Positions 9,556 through 20,523 of a stretch of DNA of 64,000 nucleotides are shown piece by piece. The stretch spans positions 186,001 to 250,000 of the forward strand of contig CAWGCL010000011.1 of the NCBI GenBank assembly GCA_963820995.1, read 5' to 3'. Origin of the DNA: JAGTVG01 sp963820995 (GTDB lineage: Bacteria > Bacteroidota > Bacteroidia > Cytophagales > Cyclobacteriaceae). A model generated the notes under the pieces. The model did not search any database. It had not been told where the DNA came from and saw only the letters and a program-made list of their open reading frames with translations. The position numbers were made by a program, and so were the translations under genes. The stretch's first letter is position 1, and each line of letters opens with the position of its first letter.

Positions 9556-11416
9556 AAAATCGCTGATACGACTATTCCTGATCGCCCTTTTTACTTCTGT
9601 TCAGATTTGTATTGCCCAAGTAGACATACCGGATAGTCGGAATATTAAAACAGGAAGCGTTATACCTGATTTAAGTTATAGTGATCAACCCTATATTGTT
9701 AAAACAGATGATGGAGCATGGTTATGCTGTCTTACCACAGGGGCAGGTCATGAAGGACAATCCGGTCAGATCGTCATCACCCAGCGAAGTGTGAACATGG
9801 GTGAAACCTGGGAAGACATGGTACAGATCGAGCCTCCATCTGGTCCGGAGGCATCCTATGCGGTCATGTTAAAAGTACCATCCGGACGTGTCTATATTTT
9901 TTATAATCACAATACAGATAATACCCGTGAAATTAAAACAATCGATGGAGGTGTGATCAGACGGGTAGACAGCCAGGGATATTTTGTCTTTAAATACAGT
10001 GATGACCATGGGAAGACCTGGTCGGATAAGAGGTATCCTATCCCTGTGCGGGAATTCGAAATAGACCGCAGAAATGTTTATGAAGGAAAAATTAAGTTTT
10101 TCTGGAATGTGGGAAAAGCTTTTACCCTTAATGGGAAAGGTTATGTGCCTCTTCATAAAGTCGGCGGGTTTGGAAAAGGTTTTTTTACAAGTAATCAGGG
10201 GGTTCTTTTAATGAGTGACAATATCCTGACCGAAGAAGACCCGGAGAAGATCAGGTGGGAAACACTTCCGGATGGTGACGAAGGATTGCGAACACCTAAA
10301 GGTGGAGGTCCTATTTCGGCTGAGCAAAGCTACTCCGTACTAAGTGACGGATCGGTTTATTGTGTATATCGTTCCATAGATGGATATCCTGTAAATACCT
10401 ATAGCAGGGATGGTGGTCATACCTGGTCTCCGCCACAGTATAAAACATACGCAAGTGGAGGTTTGATGAAACATCCCCGTGCAGCAAACTTCGCCTGGAA
10501 ATGCAGCAACGGAAAATACTTATATTGGTTCCACAATCATGGAGGACCCTTTATTCGCGAATTTCCGGACGTCAACATGACTTATAATGACCGGAATCCT
10601 GTTTGGATTTGCGGGGGAGTTGAATCTGATGGACCGGAGGGAAAAATAATCATCTGGACACAACCTGAAATCCTTCTCTATGACGATGATCCTTTTATTC
10701 GCATGAGTTATCCTGATCTGATTGAAGATGGTGGAAAGTATTATGTGACCGAAACTCAGAAAGATGTGGCACGTGTACATGAGATCGATCCCGGAATGCT
10801 TGACAAACTGTGGAGTCAGCTTGATGTTAAAGAGGTCGCTAAAACGGGATTGGTGATTTCCTTATCTGATAATTCCTCTAAAATGCCAGAAGAAATAAAA
10901 ATGCCGAAGTTTAATTCATTTATTGAAAGAAACACCAATAGTGCAGATCATGGTTCCAAAGATATGCGTAATGGGTTCTCCATTGATATCTGGTTTCAAT
11001 TGAATTCCCTGAAATCCGGGCAAATATTGCTCGATAACCGTAGCCCTAATGGGCAGGGAGTTGCCCTGCAAACCACGGATAAAGGCACGGTGGAAATTAT
11101 ATTGAACGATGGCAGGACTGAAAACCGCTGGGATTGTGATCCTGGTTTGATTGAAAAGAATAATCTGCATCATCTTATTGTAATTGTAGACGGAGGGCCA
11201 AAAATTATCACTTTTGTAGTTGATGGCATACTTTGCGATGGTGGTGAATACCGTCAGTTTGGATGGGGAAGGTTTAGTCCTAATTATCGTGGAATAATAG
11301 GTATGGAAAATTTGCGCATCGGCCCTTCTTTGAAAGGCCGGATTAAATCCCTGCGGATGTATGACCGGGCTTTACTGACAAGTGAAGCAATAGGGAATTT
11401 CAGGAAAGGATTATAA
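9542..11416 (+). CDS. Sialidase-fold (BNR) protein with C-terminal LamG-like domain
   Basis: A secreted 624-residue protein with a signal peptide of about 25 residues. Asp-box motifs of the six-bladed sialidase propeller are visible (SDDHGKTW near residue 158 and SRDGGHTW near 283), along with YCVYRSIDG and FHNHGG segments. Residues about 455-620 look like a LamG/concanavalin-like sandwich (FSIDIWFQLNSL, IIGMENLRIG, GRIKSLRMYDRAL), probably a carbohydrate-binding module. It may be an exo-sialidase (GH33), but the arginine triad was not verified, and other propeller hydrolases share this fold. It overlaps the GH16 gene. Confidence 0.65.
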   Translation: MMNIKKSLIRLFLIALFTSVQICIAQVDIPDSRNIKTGSVIPDLSYSDQPYIVKTDDGAWLCCLTTGAGHEGQSGQIVITQRSVNMGETWEDMVQIEPPSGPEASYAVMLKVPSGRVYIFYNHNTDNTREIKTIDGGVIRRVDSQGYFVFKYSDDHGKTWSDKRYPIPVREFEIDRRNVYEGKIKFFWNVGKAFTLNGKGYVPLHKVGGFGKGFFTSNQGVLLMSDNILTEEDPEKIRWETLPDGDEGLRTPKGGGPISAEQSYSVLSDGSVYCVYRSIDGYPVNTYSRDGGHTWSPPQYKTYASGGLMKHPRAANFAWKCSNGKYLYWFHNHGGPFIREFPDVNMTYNDRNPVWICGGVESDGPEGKIIIWTQPEILLYDDDPFIRMSYPDLIEDGGKYYVTETQKDVARVHEIDPGMLDKLWSQLDVKEVAKTGLVISLSDNSSKMPEEIKMPKFNSFIERNTNSADHGSKDMRNGFSIDIWFQLNSLKSGQILLDNRSPNGQGVALQTTDKGTVEIILNDGRTENRWDCDPGLIEKNNLHHLIVIVDGGPKIITFVVDGILCDGGEYRQFGWGRFSPNYRGIIGMENLRIGPSLKGRIKSLRMYDRALLTSEAIGNFRKGL

Positions 11417-11527
11417 TTAGTTATAAATATATATCGCCAGGAACAGATTTTCATGTTTAGATAAAAATTTTATTTATTTTAATCGCATATTTAAAAATAC
11501 ATTGATAGATCATATGTATAATTTGCT

Positions 11528-12526
11528 ATGGGAAAAAAAGACTTGAAACGCCGGGAATTTATTCATAAGTCAATGTGTTTTGGAGGCACCATCCTTTTGC
11601 CCTGGACAAATTCTTTAGCACATGGGCTTACTGCAAATAAAAAATTGAGGATTGGGCTTATAGCTGACCTTCATCATGACATCATGCATGATAGTATGGA
11701 AAGATTATTGAGTTTCATAAATCAATCCAATTCTACCGGGGCTGATTTTATTATTCAAATGGGGGATTTCTGTGTTCCCAAAGATAAAAATATAGAATTA
11801 CTGGATAGTTATAGGAGTTTCAAGGGACCTTCATACCACATTCTGGGCAATCATGATACGGATGGAGGATTTTCCAGGGAAGAAACCATGAAATTCTGGG
11901 GAATGAAAAGGAGATATTATTCCTTTGATCACAGTGGCTTTCACTTTGTGATCCTGGATGGAAATGATGCTAATCCCAAACCCTGGTCTGGGTACAACCG
12001 CTATATCAATAGCGATCAGCAGGAGTGGCTTCGTCAAGATCTTGAAAAAACGGATTTAAACACCTTTGTTTTTTCACATCAAACAATTGAAAATGAAGAA
12101 GGAGGTGTAGCCAACTTCCTCGAGATAAGGAAAATTCTTGAAGAAGCTAATGTGTCAAAAAGTGATAATAAAATAATAGCCTGTTTCAGCGGTCATCACC
12201 ACACTGACTATATGACCAATATAAACGACATCTATTATATACAGATCAATAGCGCATCTTACCGTTGGGTTGGTGAGGACTTTCAACATGTGCGTTACAG
12301 TGAGGAGATTGACAAGAATTATCCCTGGATTAAATACACTATTCCTTATAAGGATCCACTATTTACTTTTCTTGAAATTGATCCTGCCGGCTTTTTATCA
12401 TTGGAACCAAGATCCACAGAGTTTGTCGGCCCTGGCCCGGATGAAATGGGCGGACCTGCGACTGCAGATAATGATCCAATAGTACCGAGGATATCGGGTT
12501 TTAATTTTGAGTTTTCAAATCTGTGA
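11528..12526 (+). CDS. Secreted calcineurin-like metallophosphoesterase
   Basis: An intact 332-residue protein. The N-terminus KRREFIHKS followed by a hydrophobic stretch resembles a Tat/Sec leader. All metallophosphoesterase blocks are present in order: DLHHD (metal site 1), GDFC, GNHD, SHQ and GHHH. The family binds two metal ions and hydrolyses phosphate mono- or diesters. It lies 7 bases before the LamG-EEP gene, so two phosphoesterase-type proteins share one transcript inside a glycan island. The substrate is unknown. Confidence 0.8.
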   Translation: MGKKDLKRREFIHKSMCFGGTILLPWTNSLAHGLTANKKLRIGLIADLHHDIMHDSMERLLSFINQSNSTGADFIIQMGDFCVPKDKNIELLDSYRSFKGPSYHILGNHDTDGGFSREETMKFWGMKRRYYSFDHSGFHFVILDGNDANPKPWSGYNRYINSDQQEWLRQDLEKTDLNTFVFSHQTIENEEGGVANFLEIRKILEEANVSKSDNKIIACFSGHHHTDYMTNINDIYYIQINSASYRWVGEDFQHVRYSEEIDKNYPWIKYTIPYKDPLFTFLEIDPAGFLSLEPRSTEFVGPGPDEMGGPATADNDPIVPRISGFNFEFSNL

Positions 12527-12533
12527 TTTAGCA

Positions 12534-14135
12534 ATGCGAAATAGATATTTTTTGATAATAGCCATTTTTAGTTTTAATATAATTCAGAATAGCTTTGGAC
12601 AGGATCCGGTATTACATCTGCTTTTAGAGCCGGGATCAAAATCTTCTATAAAGCCTTTGATAAATAAAGAAGATGCGGTTTACGTAACTGATCTGCAACA
12701 ACCAGAATATTCTAAAGGTATTTCTGGCATGGCGCTAAATCTTTCAGAACAGGCCACAATGAGATCACCAGTAATAATTGAAGATGTTTCTGTTGACATG
12801 TATGATCAATCAACATCATTTTCTTTTCAAATATGGGTAAAAACCATGCCGGGGGCATTAATGGGGACACCAGTAGCAGGGAATATTATTTCTGAAGAAC
12901 CGGCTAAATCCGGATGGTTGATAAATACACAGGAAAATGGCGCCTGGGCTCTGACTTTGAAAGATGGCGAAAACAGGATAGAATATATCCCAATGCCAGG
13001 CAGGCAAAGGATAAATGATGGTAATTGGCACTTATTGTCGTTTTCATTGAACCATGAGAAACAGGAAGCATGGTTGTATTTTGATGGCAGGAATGTAGCA
13101 ATAATCAATATCCCAGGCATTCGTAACCTTGATAGTGACTCAAGATTTGTAATAGGAGGAACCGACGAAAAATGGGAATATGGATCTTATGGTCAATGGA
13201 ATGCTTTCAACGGATATATTGATGAAGTTAAGATATGGAACAGGGTTATATCTCCAATAGAAGTTTCCTCAGCATATTCTCAATTTGCTGAAAACGAGGT
13301 GAGTGTAGATTGGCAACCTCCATCACAAATTAAAATAATGGCATGGAATATATGGCATGGGGGACACAGATATGGCCAGGCAGTTGGGCTGAAGCGTGTA
13401 ATAGAGACCATCAGATCGTCAAATGCAGATATAATAGGACTCATTGAAACATATGGATCAGGAGAGGAAATTGCTGATTCCCTGGGGTATTATTACTATC
13501 TGATCAGTTCAAATCTTTCCATATTAAGCAGGTATCCAATTCTCGAAACCATTCAGGCTTTCAGGCCATTTAATTTTGGGGGGGCAAGGATCCTTTTGGG
13601 CCCAGAAAAAGAATTGGTGTTTTTAAACACCTGGCTTCATTATCTCCCGGATTATTCAAATTCCATACAAGAGGGAAAAACAGTAAAACAACTCATCAAT
13701 GCAGAATCAGAAACACGTCATAATGAAATAAAACAGATCATTTCTGAAATTGAACCACTGCTTGATGCGATTGATGATGTGCCCATTATCATGTCCGGAG
13801 ATTTTAATAGTGGCTCTCATCTGGATTGGACATATCGCACAAAAGAAATTCACTATGGATATGAAATCGATTGGCCGGTAAGTGTTGAAATGGCTGATGT
13901 TGGATTTGTTGACAGTTACAGGGAACTTCATATCGATCCTCTCAAAGATCCAGGATTTACCTGGACACCACGAGCCGCTACTTCTTCTGACAAATACGGT
14001 TTACGCGACCGAATAGATTATATATATTATCAGGGGAGACAATTGACCCTGGTGGAATCAAAAATTGTAGATGATCATCCGGTTATGTTTCCGTCTGATC
14101 ATGCTGCTGTAGTGTCGGTCTTTGAATTAAAATAA
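12534..14135 (+). CDS. LamG-like domain fused to EEP phosphodiesterase domain
   Basis: The start at the ATG 12534 gives a signal peptide ending SFGQ; an earlier in-frame start at 12507 would overlap the phosphoesterase gene. Mature residues about 25-255 form a LamG/concanavalin-like sandwich (SFSFQIWVKTMPGA, FNGYIDEVKIWNRVISP). Residues about 265-530 form an endonuclease/exonuclease/phosphatase domain with WNIWHGG, LIETYG, SGDFNSG, RIDYIYY and SDHAAV, which carry the Asn, Glu, Asp and His catalytic set. A binding module on an EEP enzyme suggests targeting to a polymer or glycolipid surface. EEP families include DNases, inositol phosphatases and sphingomyelinases, so the substrate is open. Confidence 0.75.
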   Translation: MRNRYFLIIAIFSFNIIQNSFGQDPVLHLLLEPGSKSSIKPLINKEDAVYVTDLQQPEYSKGISGMALNLSEQATMRSPVIIEDVSVDMYDQSTSFSFQIWVKTMPGALMGTPVAGNIISEEPAKSGWLINTQENGAWALTLKDGENRIEYIPMPGRQRINDGNWHLLSFSLNHEKQEAWLYFDGRNVAIINIPGIRNLDSDSRFVIGGTDEKWEYGSYGQWNAFNGYIDEVKIWNRVISPIEVSSAYSQFAENEVSVDWQPPSQIKIMAWNIWHGGHRYGQAVGLKRVIETIRSSNADIIGLIETYGSGEEIADSLGYYYYLISSNLSILSRYPILETIQAFRPFNFGGARILLGPEKELVFLNTWLHYLPDYSNSIQEGKTVKQLINAESETRHNEIKQIISEIEPLLDAIDDVPIIMSGDFNSGSHLDWTYRTKEIHYGYEIDWPVSVEMADVGFVDSYRELHIDPLKDPGFTWTPRAATSSDKYGLRDRIDYIYYQGRQLTLVESKIVDDHPVMFPSDHAAVVSVFELK

Positions 14136-14316
14136 TGTTTATAGAACAATCATGCGGTATATATCGAGATTATACCTTTTTGGGCGTTAACTTAAGTTTT
14201 TTGTCATCATTTAAGCGTGTATTGTTGTAATTATTTTTGTAGTTAATTAAGTTCAGGGTTTAGTCTCCCGCTTAAACTTTTAGAGAATTATTTTTATATA
14301 TAAAATCAAAAAGATC

Positions 14317-15648
14317 ATGGATCAGAAAAGAAGAAAAATGATAAAGACGACGGCTGCACTTGCTGCCGGAACGACAATCTTTACCCCAAATATGTTGTTT
14401 GGGAATGATGATCGTAAAGCCCGTATGGCCTTTATTGGTCTTGGTGGACGTGGCAGATGGCATTTACGACTTTGCCTTGATAGGGACGATGTGGAAGTGA
14501 AAGCCATATGTGATATCGATCCTGAGGCCATTGAACTGACCAATTCAATGCTAAAAAAAGCCGGCTATAAGGATGTTCCGGTTTATAGTGAACATGAAGA
14601 GATCTACATGAAAATGTTGGAACAAGGTGATATCGATGGCGTCATAATCGCCACTCCCTGGGTATGGCATACCAAAATGGCCTGTGCCGCTATGAGAGCT
14701 GGCATCTATGCCGGGGTCGAGGTATCTGCAGCCAATACACTTGAAGAATGCTGGGATCTTGTAAACACCTATGAAGAGACAGGTACGCCCTGTATGATCC
14801 TGGAAAACGTGAATTATCGTAGGGATATCATGGCAGTTCTGAACATGGTCCGGCAGGGAATGTTCGGTGAATTAATTCATATGGAATGCGGGTATCAGCA
14901 CAACCTTTGGGATGTCAAGTTCAATCCGGGGGTTGAATTCGGACCGGGAGCAAAAGGAGAGGCCCGATGGCGAACTCAGCATTCGATATCCAGGAATGGG
15001 GATGTTTATCCAACACATGGTCTGGGGCCTGTTGCCTCTATGCTGGACATCAATTATGGAAATCGCTTTATGTATCTGACCTCCACAGCTTCAAAGGCTA
15101 GAGGATTGCACCATTATATTGTTAAAACTGCAGGTGAAGATCATCCAAATGCAAAAATTGACTTTAAACTGGGAGATGTTATCACAACTGTGATCAAAAC
15201 TTCCAATGATGAAACCATCACTTTACAGCATGATACCAACCTGCCGAGGCCGTATTCGCTTGGATTCAGGGTACAGGGTACCGAAGGTTTATGGATGGAT
15301 GTAAACAGCTCAATCTATCTTGACGGTAAGAGCCCAAATCATGAATGGGAAGCTGCTGCGGCCTATCTTGAGAAATATGACCATCCATTATGGAAGCGTT
15401 ACGCAGATAAAGCTGAAGGGGGTGGACATGGAGGCATGGATTTCTTTGTGGATCACGCATTCGTTGAGTCAATTAAAAGAAAAGTGAACACACCCCTGGA
15501 TGCATATGATGCTGCCGCATGGAGTTCTATCGCTCCATTATCGGAAATATCGATAGCCCATGGTAGCGAACCTGTTGATATCCCGGATTTCACCAGAGGT
15601 ATGTGGATGAAACGAAAACCCAAGTTTGCATTGGGAGATGAATATTAG
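14317..15648 (+). CDS. GH109-type NAD-dependent alpha-N-acetylgalactosaminidase
   Basis: An intact 443-residue Gfo/Idh/MocA oxidoreductase-fold protein. A leader with basic KRRK and a hydrophobic stretch ends near residue 29. The NAD site GLGGRG (41-46) follows at once. The pattern ENVNYRRD, then CGYQHNLW, then YPTHGLGPVA and GGHGGMDF matches the glycoside hydrolase family 109 signature. GH109 enzymes remove terminal alpha-GalNAc by an NAD-dependent oxidation-elimination mechanism. Neighbouring fucosidases and the sialidase-fold protein fit stripping of complex animal-like or bacterial glycans. Confidence 0.8.
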   Translation: MDQKRRKMIKTTAALAAGTTIFTPNMLFGNDDRKARMAFIGLGGRGRWHLRLCLDRDDVEVKAICDIDPEAIELTNSMLKKAGYKDVPVYSEHEEIYMKMLEQGDIDGVIIATPWVWHTKMACAAMRAGIYAGVEVSAANTLEECWDLVNTYEETGTPCMILENVNYRRDIMAVLNMVRQGMFGELIHMECGYQHNLWDVKFNPGVEFGPGAKGEARWRTQHSISRNGDVYPTHGLGPVASMLDINYGNRFMYLTSTASKARGLHHYIVKTAGEDHPNAKIDFKLGDVITTVIKTSNDETITLQHDTNLPRPYSLGFRVQGTEGLWMDVNSSIYLDGKSPNHEWEAAAAYLEKYDHPLWKRYADKAEGGGHGGMDFFVDHAFVESIKRKVNTPLDAYDAAAWSSIAPLSEISIAHGSEPVDIPDFTRGMWMKRKPKFALGDEY

Positions 15649-15836
15649 ATTTATCTGATACGTTAAAAATATTTCATCTCTATTGATATAGAAATATAGA
15701 GACCTGGAAGAAGTCATTCCAAGTATAATTAGTCTAAAACGCAGTTTTAGGATAGTTCCAAGACTTTCGGGGATAAACCAATTTTCGAAATAAAAGTGAT
15801 TTAAAAGGGAAATTAGAGATTCTGAAATTTTATATT

Positions 15837-18083
15837 ATGAATAGATTTATGATGGTCAAATTGACCTTTCTGGCATTTTTCATGCTGAATAATGTGTTTT
15901 TGAATGGTCAGGATTCGATTACACCATCGAATACAATAAAGATTGAAGGTGACTCACATGAAGAGATCATCAGGAAGGCAGCTCATGTAATACCAACAGA
16001 AAACCAGTACAACTATAAGAAGCTGGAGTTTACCTGTTTTGTTCATTTTGGGCCAAATACTTTCACTCGAATGGAATGGGGATCGGGTATGGAAGATCCA
16101 AAAATCTTTGATCTTAAAAATCTGGATACTGACCAATGGTGCCAGGCAATGAAGTCAGCCGGCATGAAACTGGTGGTAATCACTGCCAAGCATCACGATG
16201 GCTTCGTGCTTTGGCAATCTAGGTATACGAAACATGGTGTTATGTCTTCCCCTTTCAGGGATGGTAAAGGTGATATTCTCAAGGATCTATCAGAATCTTG
16301 CCAGAAATATGGCATTAAGCTGGGTGTATATCTTTCCCCAGCCGACTTGTACCAGATTGAAAGCAAAACTGGCCTATATGGCAACCTCAGTGAATATACT
16401 ATGAGAACTATCCCCAGGCCGGTTGAAGGACGGCCTTTTGAAAACAAAACAACTTTTCAGTTTGAAGTGGATGATTATAATGAATACTTTCTGAATCAAT
16501 TGTTTGAGTTGTTGACAGAATATGGCCCAATTGATGAGGTCTGGTTTGATGGAGCCCATCCAAAACGTAAAGGTGGGCAGACTTACAATTATACAGCATG
16601 GCGGAAACTCATTCGAACCCTTGTCCCAAATGCTGTGATATTTGGCAGGGAGGATGTACGGTGGTGTGGAAATGAAAGTGGTAAAACCCGTGATTCCGAA
16701 TGGGATATCATCCCTTTCGATGAAGATCCCAATGTAATGATCAAATTTTCTGATTTGACAGGAGAATTGGGAAGCAGGGAACACCTGTATGCTGGTAATT
16801 ACCTGCATTATATTCCAGCTGAAACTAATACCTCGATTCGCGAGGGATGGTTTTACCGGGATGAAACGGACCAGAAAGTTCGGAATGCCGATGATGTTTT
16901 TGATATGTACGAGCGTGCCGTCGGAGGGAATTCTACTTTTTTGCTGAACATACCCCCCAATCGTAATGGTTTGTTCTCAGCTGAAGACGTCGGCGTACTT
17001 GGAAGAAGTTGGAAACAGGATCAGGGAAACTTATGGGACAGACTTGCTAACAGGGGCGAAGGGTCCTGTTGAGATTCTTGACAATGATGAATTCAGTTTT
17101 ATTATTGGCGGTGACGATGGTGTTTTGCAATGTGTTATTGAAATGCCCAACACAATAATAGCTAACCGGTTTCTTATTCAGGAAGCCATTTCAACACACA
17201 GCCAGCGGATTGAAGAACACGCTTTAGACGCCATGATCGAAGGCGAGTGGGTTGAGGTTGCTGCAGGTACAACAGTTGGATATAAAAAAATACTTCGTTT
17301 CCCTACCATTCAAACCAACAAGTTCAGGATAAGGATTCTAAAATCCCGTTTACAGCCTACCCTATCGAAAGTTTCAGCACATTTCTATAAGAGCCGCCCT
17401 CCACAGATTCAAATCTCCAGGGATAAGATGGGAATGGTTACACTAAGCCCGGAGAAACATCAGTTCATGTGGAAATCACATGGGCTCAATCCAATGGAAA
17501 ACCTTAATACAGACCTTGAGATACATTATACAACCGACGGATCTGAACCGACAACCGAATCAGACATTTATACCGCACCTTTTATGTTAACATCAGGGGA
17601 AATACGGGTTGTGGCTTTCGAACATGATCTGGCAGGAGGAGAGACTTCTAATAGGTTCGGCTTATTGAAAAACAGCTGGAAACTTATTAAAGTGAGCAGC
17701 TTACAGAAAACGAGGAAGATGGGATATTGGCATTCGATAGCCGATACTAGATACATATTGGCAGTCAAAAGAGAATGCCAACCTTACCTCAAAATATTTC
17801 GATCGACCTGGGAAATGACTCATTCCTTAAAGGATTTGCTTATACCCCACAAACGGAGAATAAGGAAGGAATGATTGAAAGGGGTTCTGTTTTTATCAGT
17901 TCAAAGGGTAAAAAATGGGAGAAGATTGAATCTTTCGAATTCGGAAACCTGATCAATGATCCGACTAAAAGAACATATGTTTTTAAGGAACCTGTCGAAA
18001 CACGTTATATAAAAATTCAATCTGACCGTGGTGCAGGTGGAAGCCAGATTGCTGCGATTGCTGAATTGGATTTTTTTGAATGA
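15837..18083 (+). CDS. GH29 alpha-L-fucosidase with C-terminal CBM-like domain, frameshifted
   Basis: A signal peptide (about 1-24) is followed by a GH29 barrel: FVHFGPNTF, TAKHHDGFVLW, and the nucleophile D238 in DEVWFDGAH. The first frame ends at 17072, but removing one G from GG at 16992-16993 restores EDVAYLEEVGNRIRETYG and the frame 16966-17874. A second break near 17711 leads into the last segment (17775-18083), which looks like a discoidin/F5-8C module (GGSQIAAIAELDFFE). Between them is a chitobiase-C-like YTTDGSEPT segment. The whole would be about 748 residues, a secreted exo-fucosidase with a carbohydrate-binding tail. Confidence 0.8.
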
Positions 18084-18210
18084 TATTATTTGATGAGATA
18101 GAGATCTTATTTGGAAAAGGGGAGATCAAAACTTTCACCCTCTATCTTGATGATTAGAAAACTAATTTGACTAACATTTAAATAGATATGAGTTTAAACG
18201 AAGAGTGTAT

Positions 18211-20498
18211 ATGAAATGGATCATCTCATGTTTTCTGGTATTTCTTTCCTCTTTGTCAGGTTCTGTGGCCCAGGAACCTGCACATGATCTGGAATTTGAT
18301 CAACTTCCGGTTTCCTGGGATGAAGGCATCCCACTTGGAAATGGCATGTTAGGTGCTTTGATATGGGAAAAGGAAGGCAAACTGCGGTTTTCCCTTGATA
18401 GGGCTGATCTTTGGGATCTACGTCCTATGGAAAACCTGAATACAGATAAATGGAAATTCAGCTGGGTATATGAGCAATGGAAGCGCAATAAATACAAAAA
18501 TGTGCAAAACCAGTTTGATAAACCATATGATCAGTTACCGGCACCCACTAAAATACCTGCAGGAGCCCTTGAATTTGATTTGGGATCATATGGAAGTCCA
18601 ACGCTGTCCGTCTTCACCTTGAAAGGCCTTATGTGAAGTGAAATGGGATGATGGTAAAAGTATGCAAACCTTCGTGCATGCCTCAAAACCAATCGGTTGG
18701 TTCAGATTTCAAGGTTTTGAGGATGATTTTATTCCTGAACTGATTCCTCCGGCATACAGGAAGCAGTGAGCCGGAACAAAGGATATCAACTCAGTTGACT
18801 GGGCAGAATCTGGAGCGGCTTGGATATGATCAGGGACAAGTTATTTCTACCAATAATGGGTACACGTACACACAGGAGGGTTGGGGTGGATTTAAATACC
18901 AGATACAGGTTTCATGGAGAAGAATTGGAGATGTGCTTACAGGTTGTTGGAGTATTAGCTCGGAATTCCCGGGATGGGATGAAAAGCCAGATGCTGATGA
19001 CAATTGTATCAAAAAATATTGATATTATCCATATGAAGAAGAGTTAAAGCAACATATTGGCCTGGTGGGAAGAATTATTGGAGCAGATCAAGTGTTGATC
19101 TTCCTGATCCTTTGCTTGAAAAGCAATATTACCTGGAGATGTATAAGTTCGGGGCTGCTGCGAGAAGTGATGCACCACCTATTTCACTTCAGGCAGTATG
19201 GACTGCCGATAATGGAAAGATCCCACCCTGGAAAGGGGATTTTCACCATGACCTGAATACCCAATTAAGTTACTGGCCGGCATATCGGGGAAATCAAATG
19301 GACCTGGAAGAAGGTTTTATCAACTGGTTATGGAAACATAAGAAAACCTTCGAAAAATATACCGAGGAATATTATGAGATCGAAGGCTTGAATGTGCCTG
19401 GTGTAACAACCCTCACGGGGGAACCTATGGGTGGGTGGATACAATACTCTTTTGGGCCTACTGTTTCTGCCTGGCTGGGGCACCACTTTTATCTACATTG
19501 GCGATATACGATGGATGAGGATTTTCTGGTAGAAAAGGCATATCCCTGGATGCGGGAGGTGGCAGTCTTCTTTGATGAATTGTCAGTGTTGGGAGAGGAT
19601 GGTAAGCGAAAACTTCCACTAAGCTCAAGCCCGGAGATTTTCGACAATTCAAAAAAGGCCTGGTTCGATGAAGTAACCAATTACGATCTCGCCCTGATCA
19701 GAGTGGACCTATTCTACTGCTGCGGAATTGGCCCGGGAACTTGGAATTGAGTGATGAAGCCACGAATGGGATGCCAAATTGAAAGAATGGCCCGATTTTG
19801 CTGTTCATAAGGATGAAGGACTGATGTTTTCTAAAAATGTGCCCTACTTTGAGTCACATAGGCACTTTTCCCACTTAATGGCTATTCATCCACTTGGTCT
19901 GATCGATGTGTCAGAAGGAGAGAATGATAAGAAGATTATTGACAATACAATAATAAATCTAGATGCAAAAGGACCTGTTCATTGGACCGGATATTCATAC
20001 AGTTGGGAAGGTAATCTGAAAGCCAGGGCTCTTGATGGAGAAGGAGCAGCACGAGCATTGAGGATCTTTGCAGAAGCGTTTTGCCTCCCTAATAGCTTTC
20101 ATGTGAATGGGGATCAGTCAGGGAAAGGCTATTCCGGTATGACCTACAGGCCTTTTACCCTTGAAGGTAACTTCGCCTTTGCATCAGGAATACAAGAAAT
20201 GCTGATCCAGAGTCATACTGGTACAGTTCATGTTTTCCCGGCCATTCCGGCAGACTGGAGTAATGTAGAATTCAATAACCTTCGTACAGAGGGAGCCTTC
20301 CTTGTCTCAGCAAAATTGAAAGACGGAAAGGTAGAACAGGTAATTGTAGTTTCAGAAAAGGGAGGCCAAATTCGATTGAAAAATCCTTTTGATAACAATA
20401 ATTTTGAGATCAAAAACCATCATTATTTAATGGATGAAGGTGCAATTATTATTAACACGCTACCTGGAGAAACTTATATGATTGAAGCATCTAAATGA
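18211..20498 (+). pseudogene. GH95-like alpha-L-fucosidase/galactosidase, multiply frameshifted
   Basis: The start at the ATG 18211 gives a signal peptide (MKWIISCFLVFLSSLSGSVAQ). The frame must be changed at about 18610, 18755, 19020, 19075 and 19725-19780 to follow one protein of about 760 residues. The segments align with the GH95/N-terminal-domain architecture: WDEGIPLGNGMLGALIW, SDAPPISLQAVWTADNG, DLNTQLSYWPAYRGN, and a C-terminal half with GYSYSWEGNLKARALDGE and MLIQSHTGTVHVFPAIP. The family acts on alpha-1,2-linked fucose or galactose. With at least five breaks it is either a real pseudogene or an error-rich consensus. It directly follows the GH29 gene. Confidence 0.6.
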
Positions 20499-20523
20499 AT
20501 TTAAAGTAAAAACCCTTTAGGAG

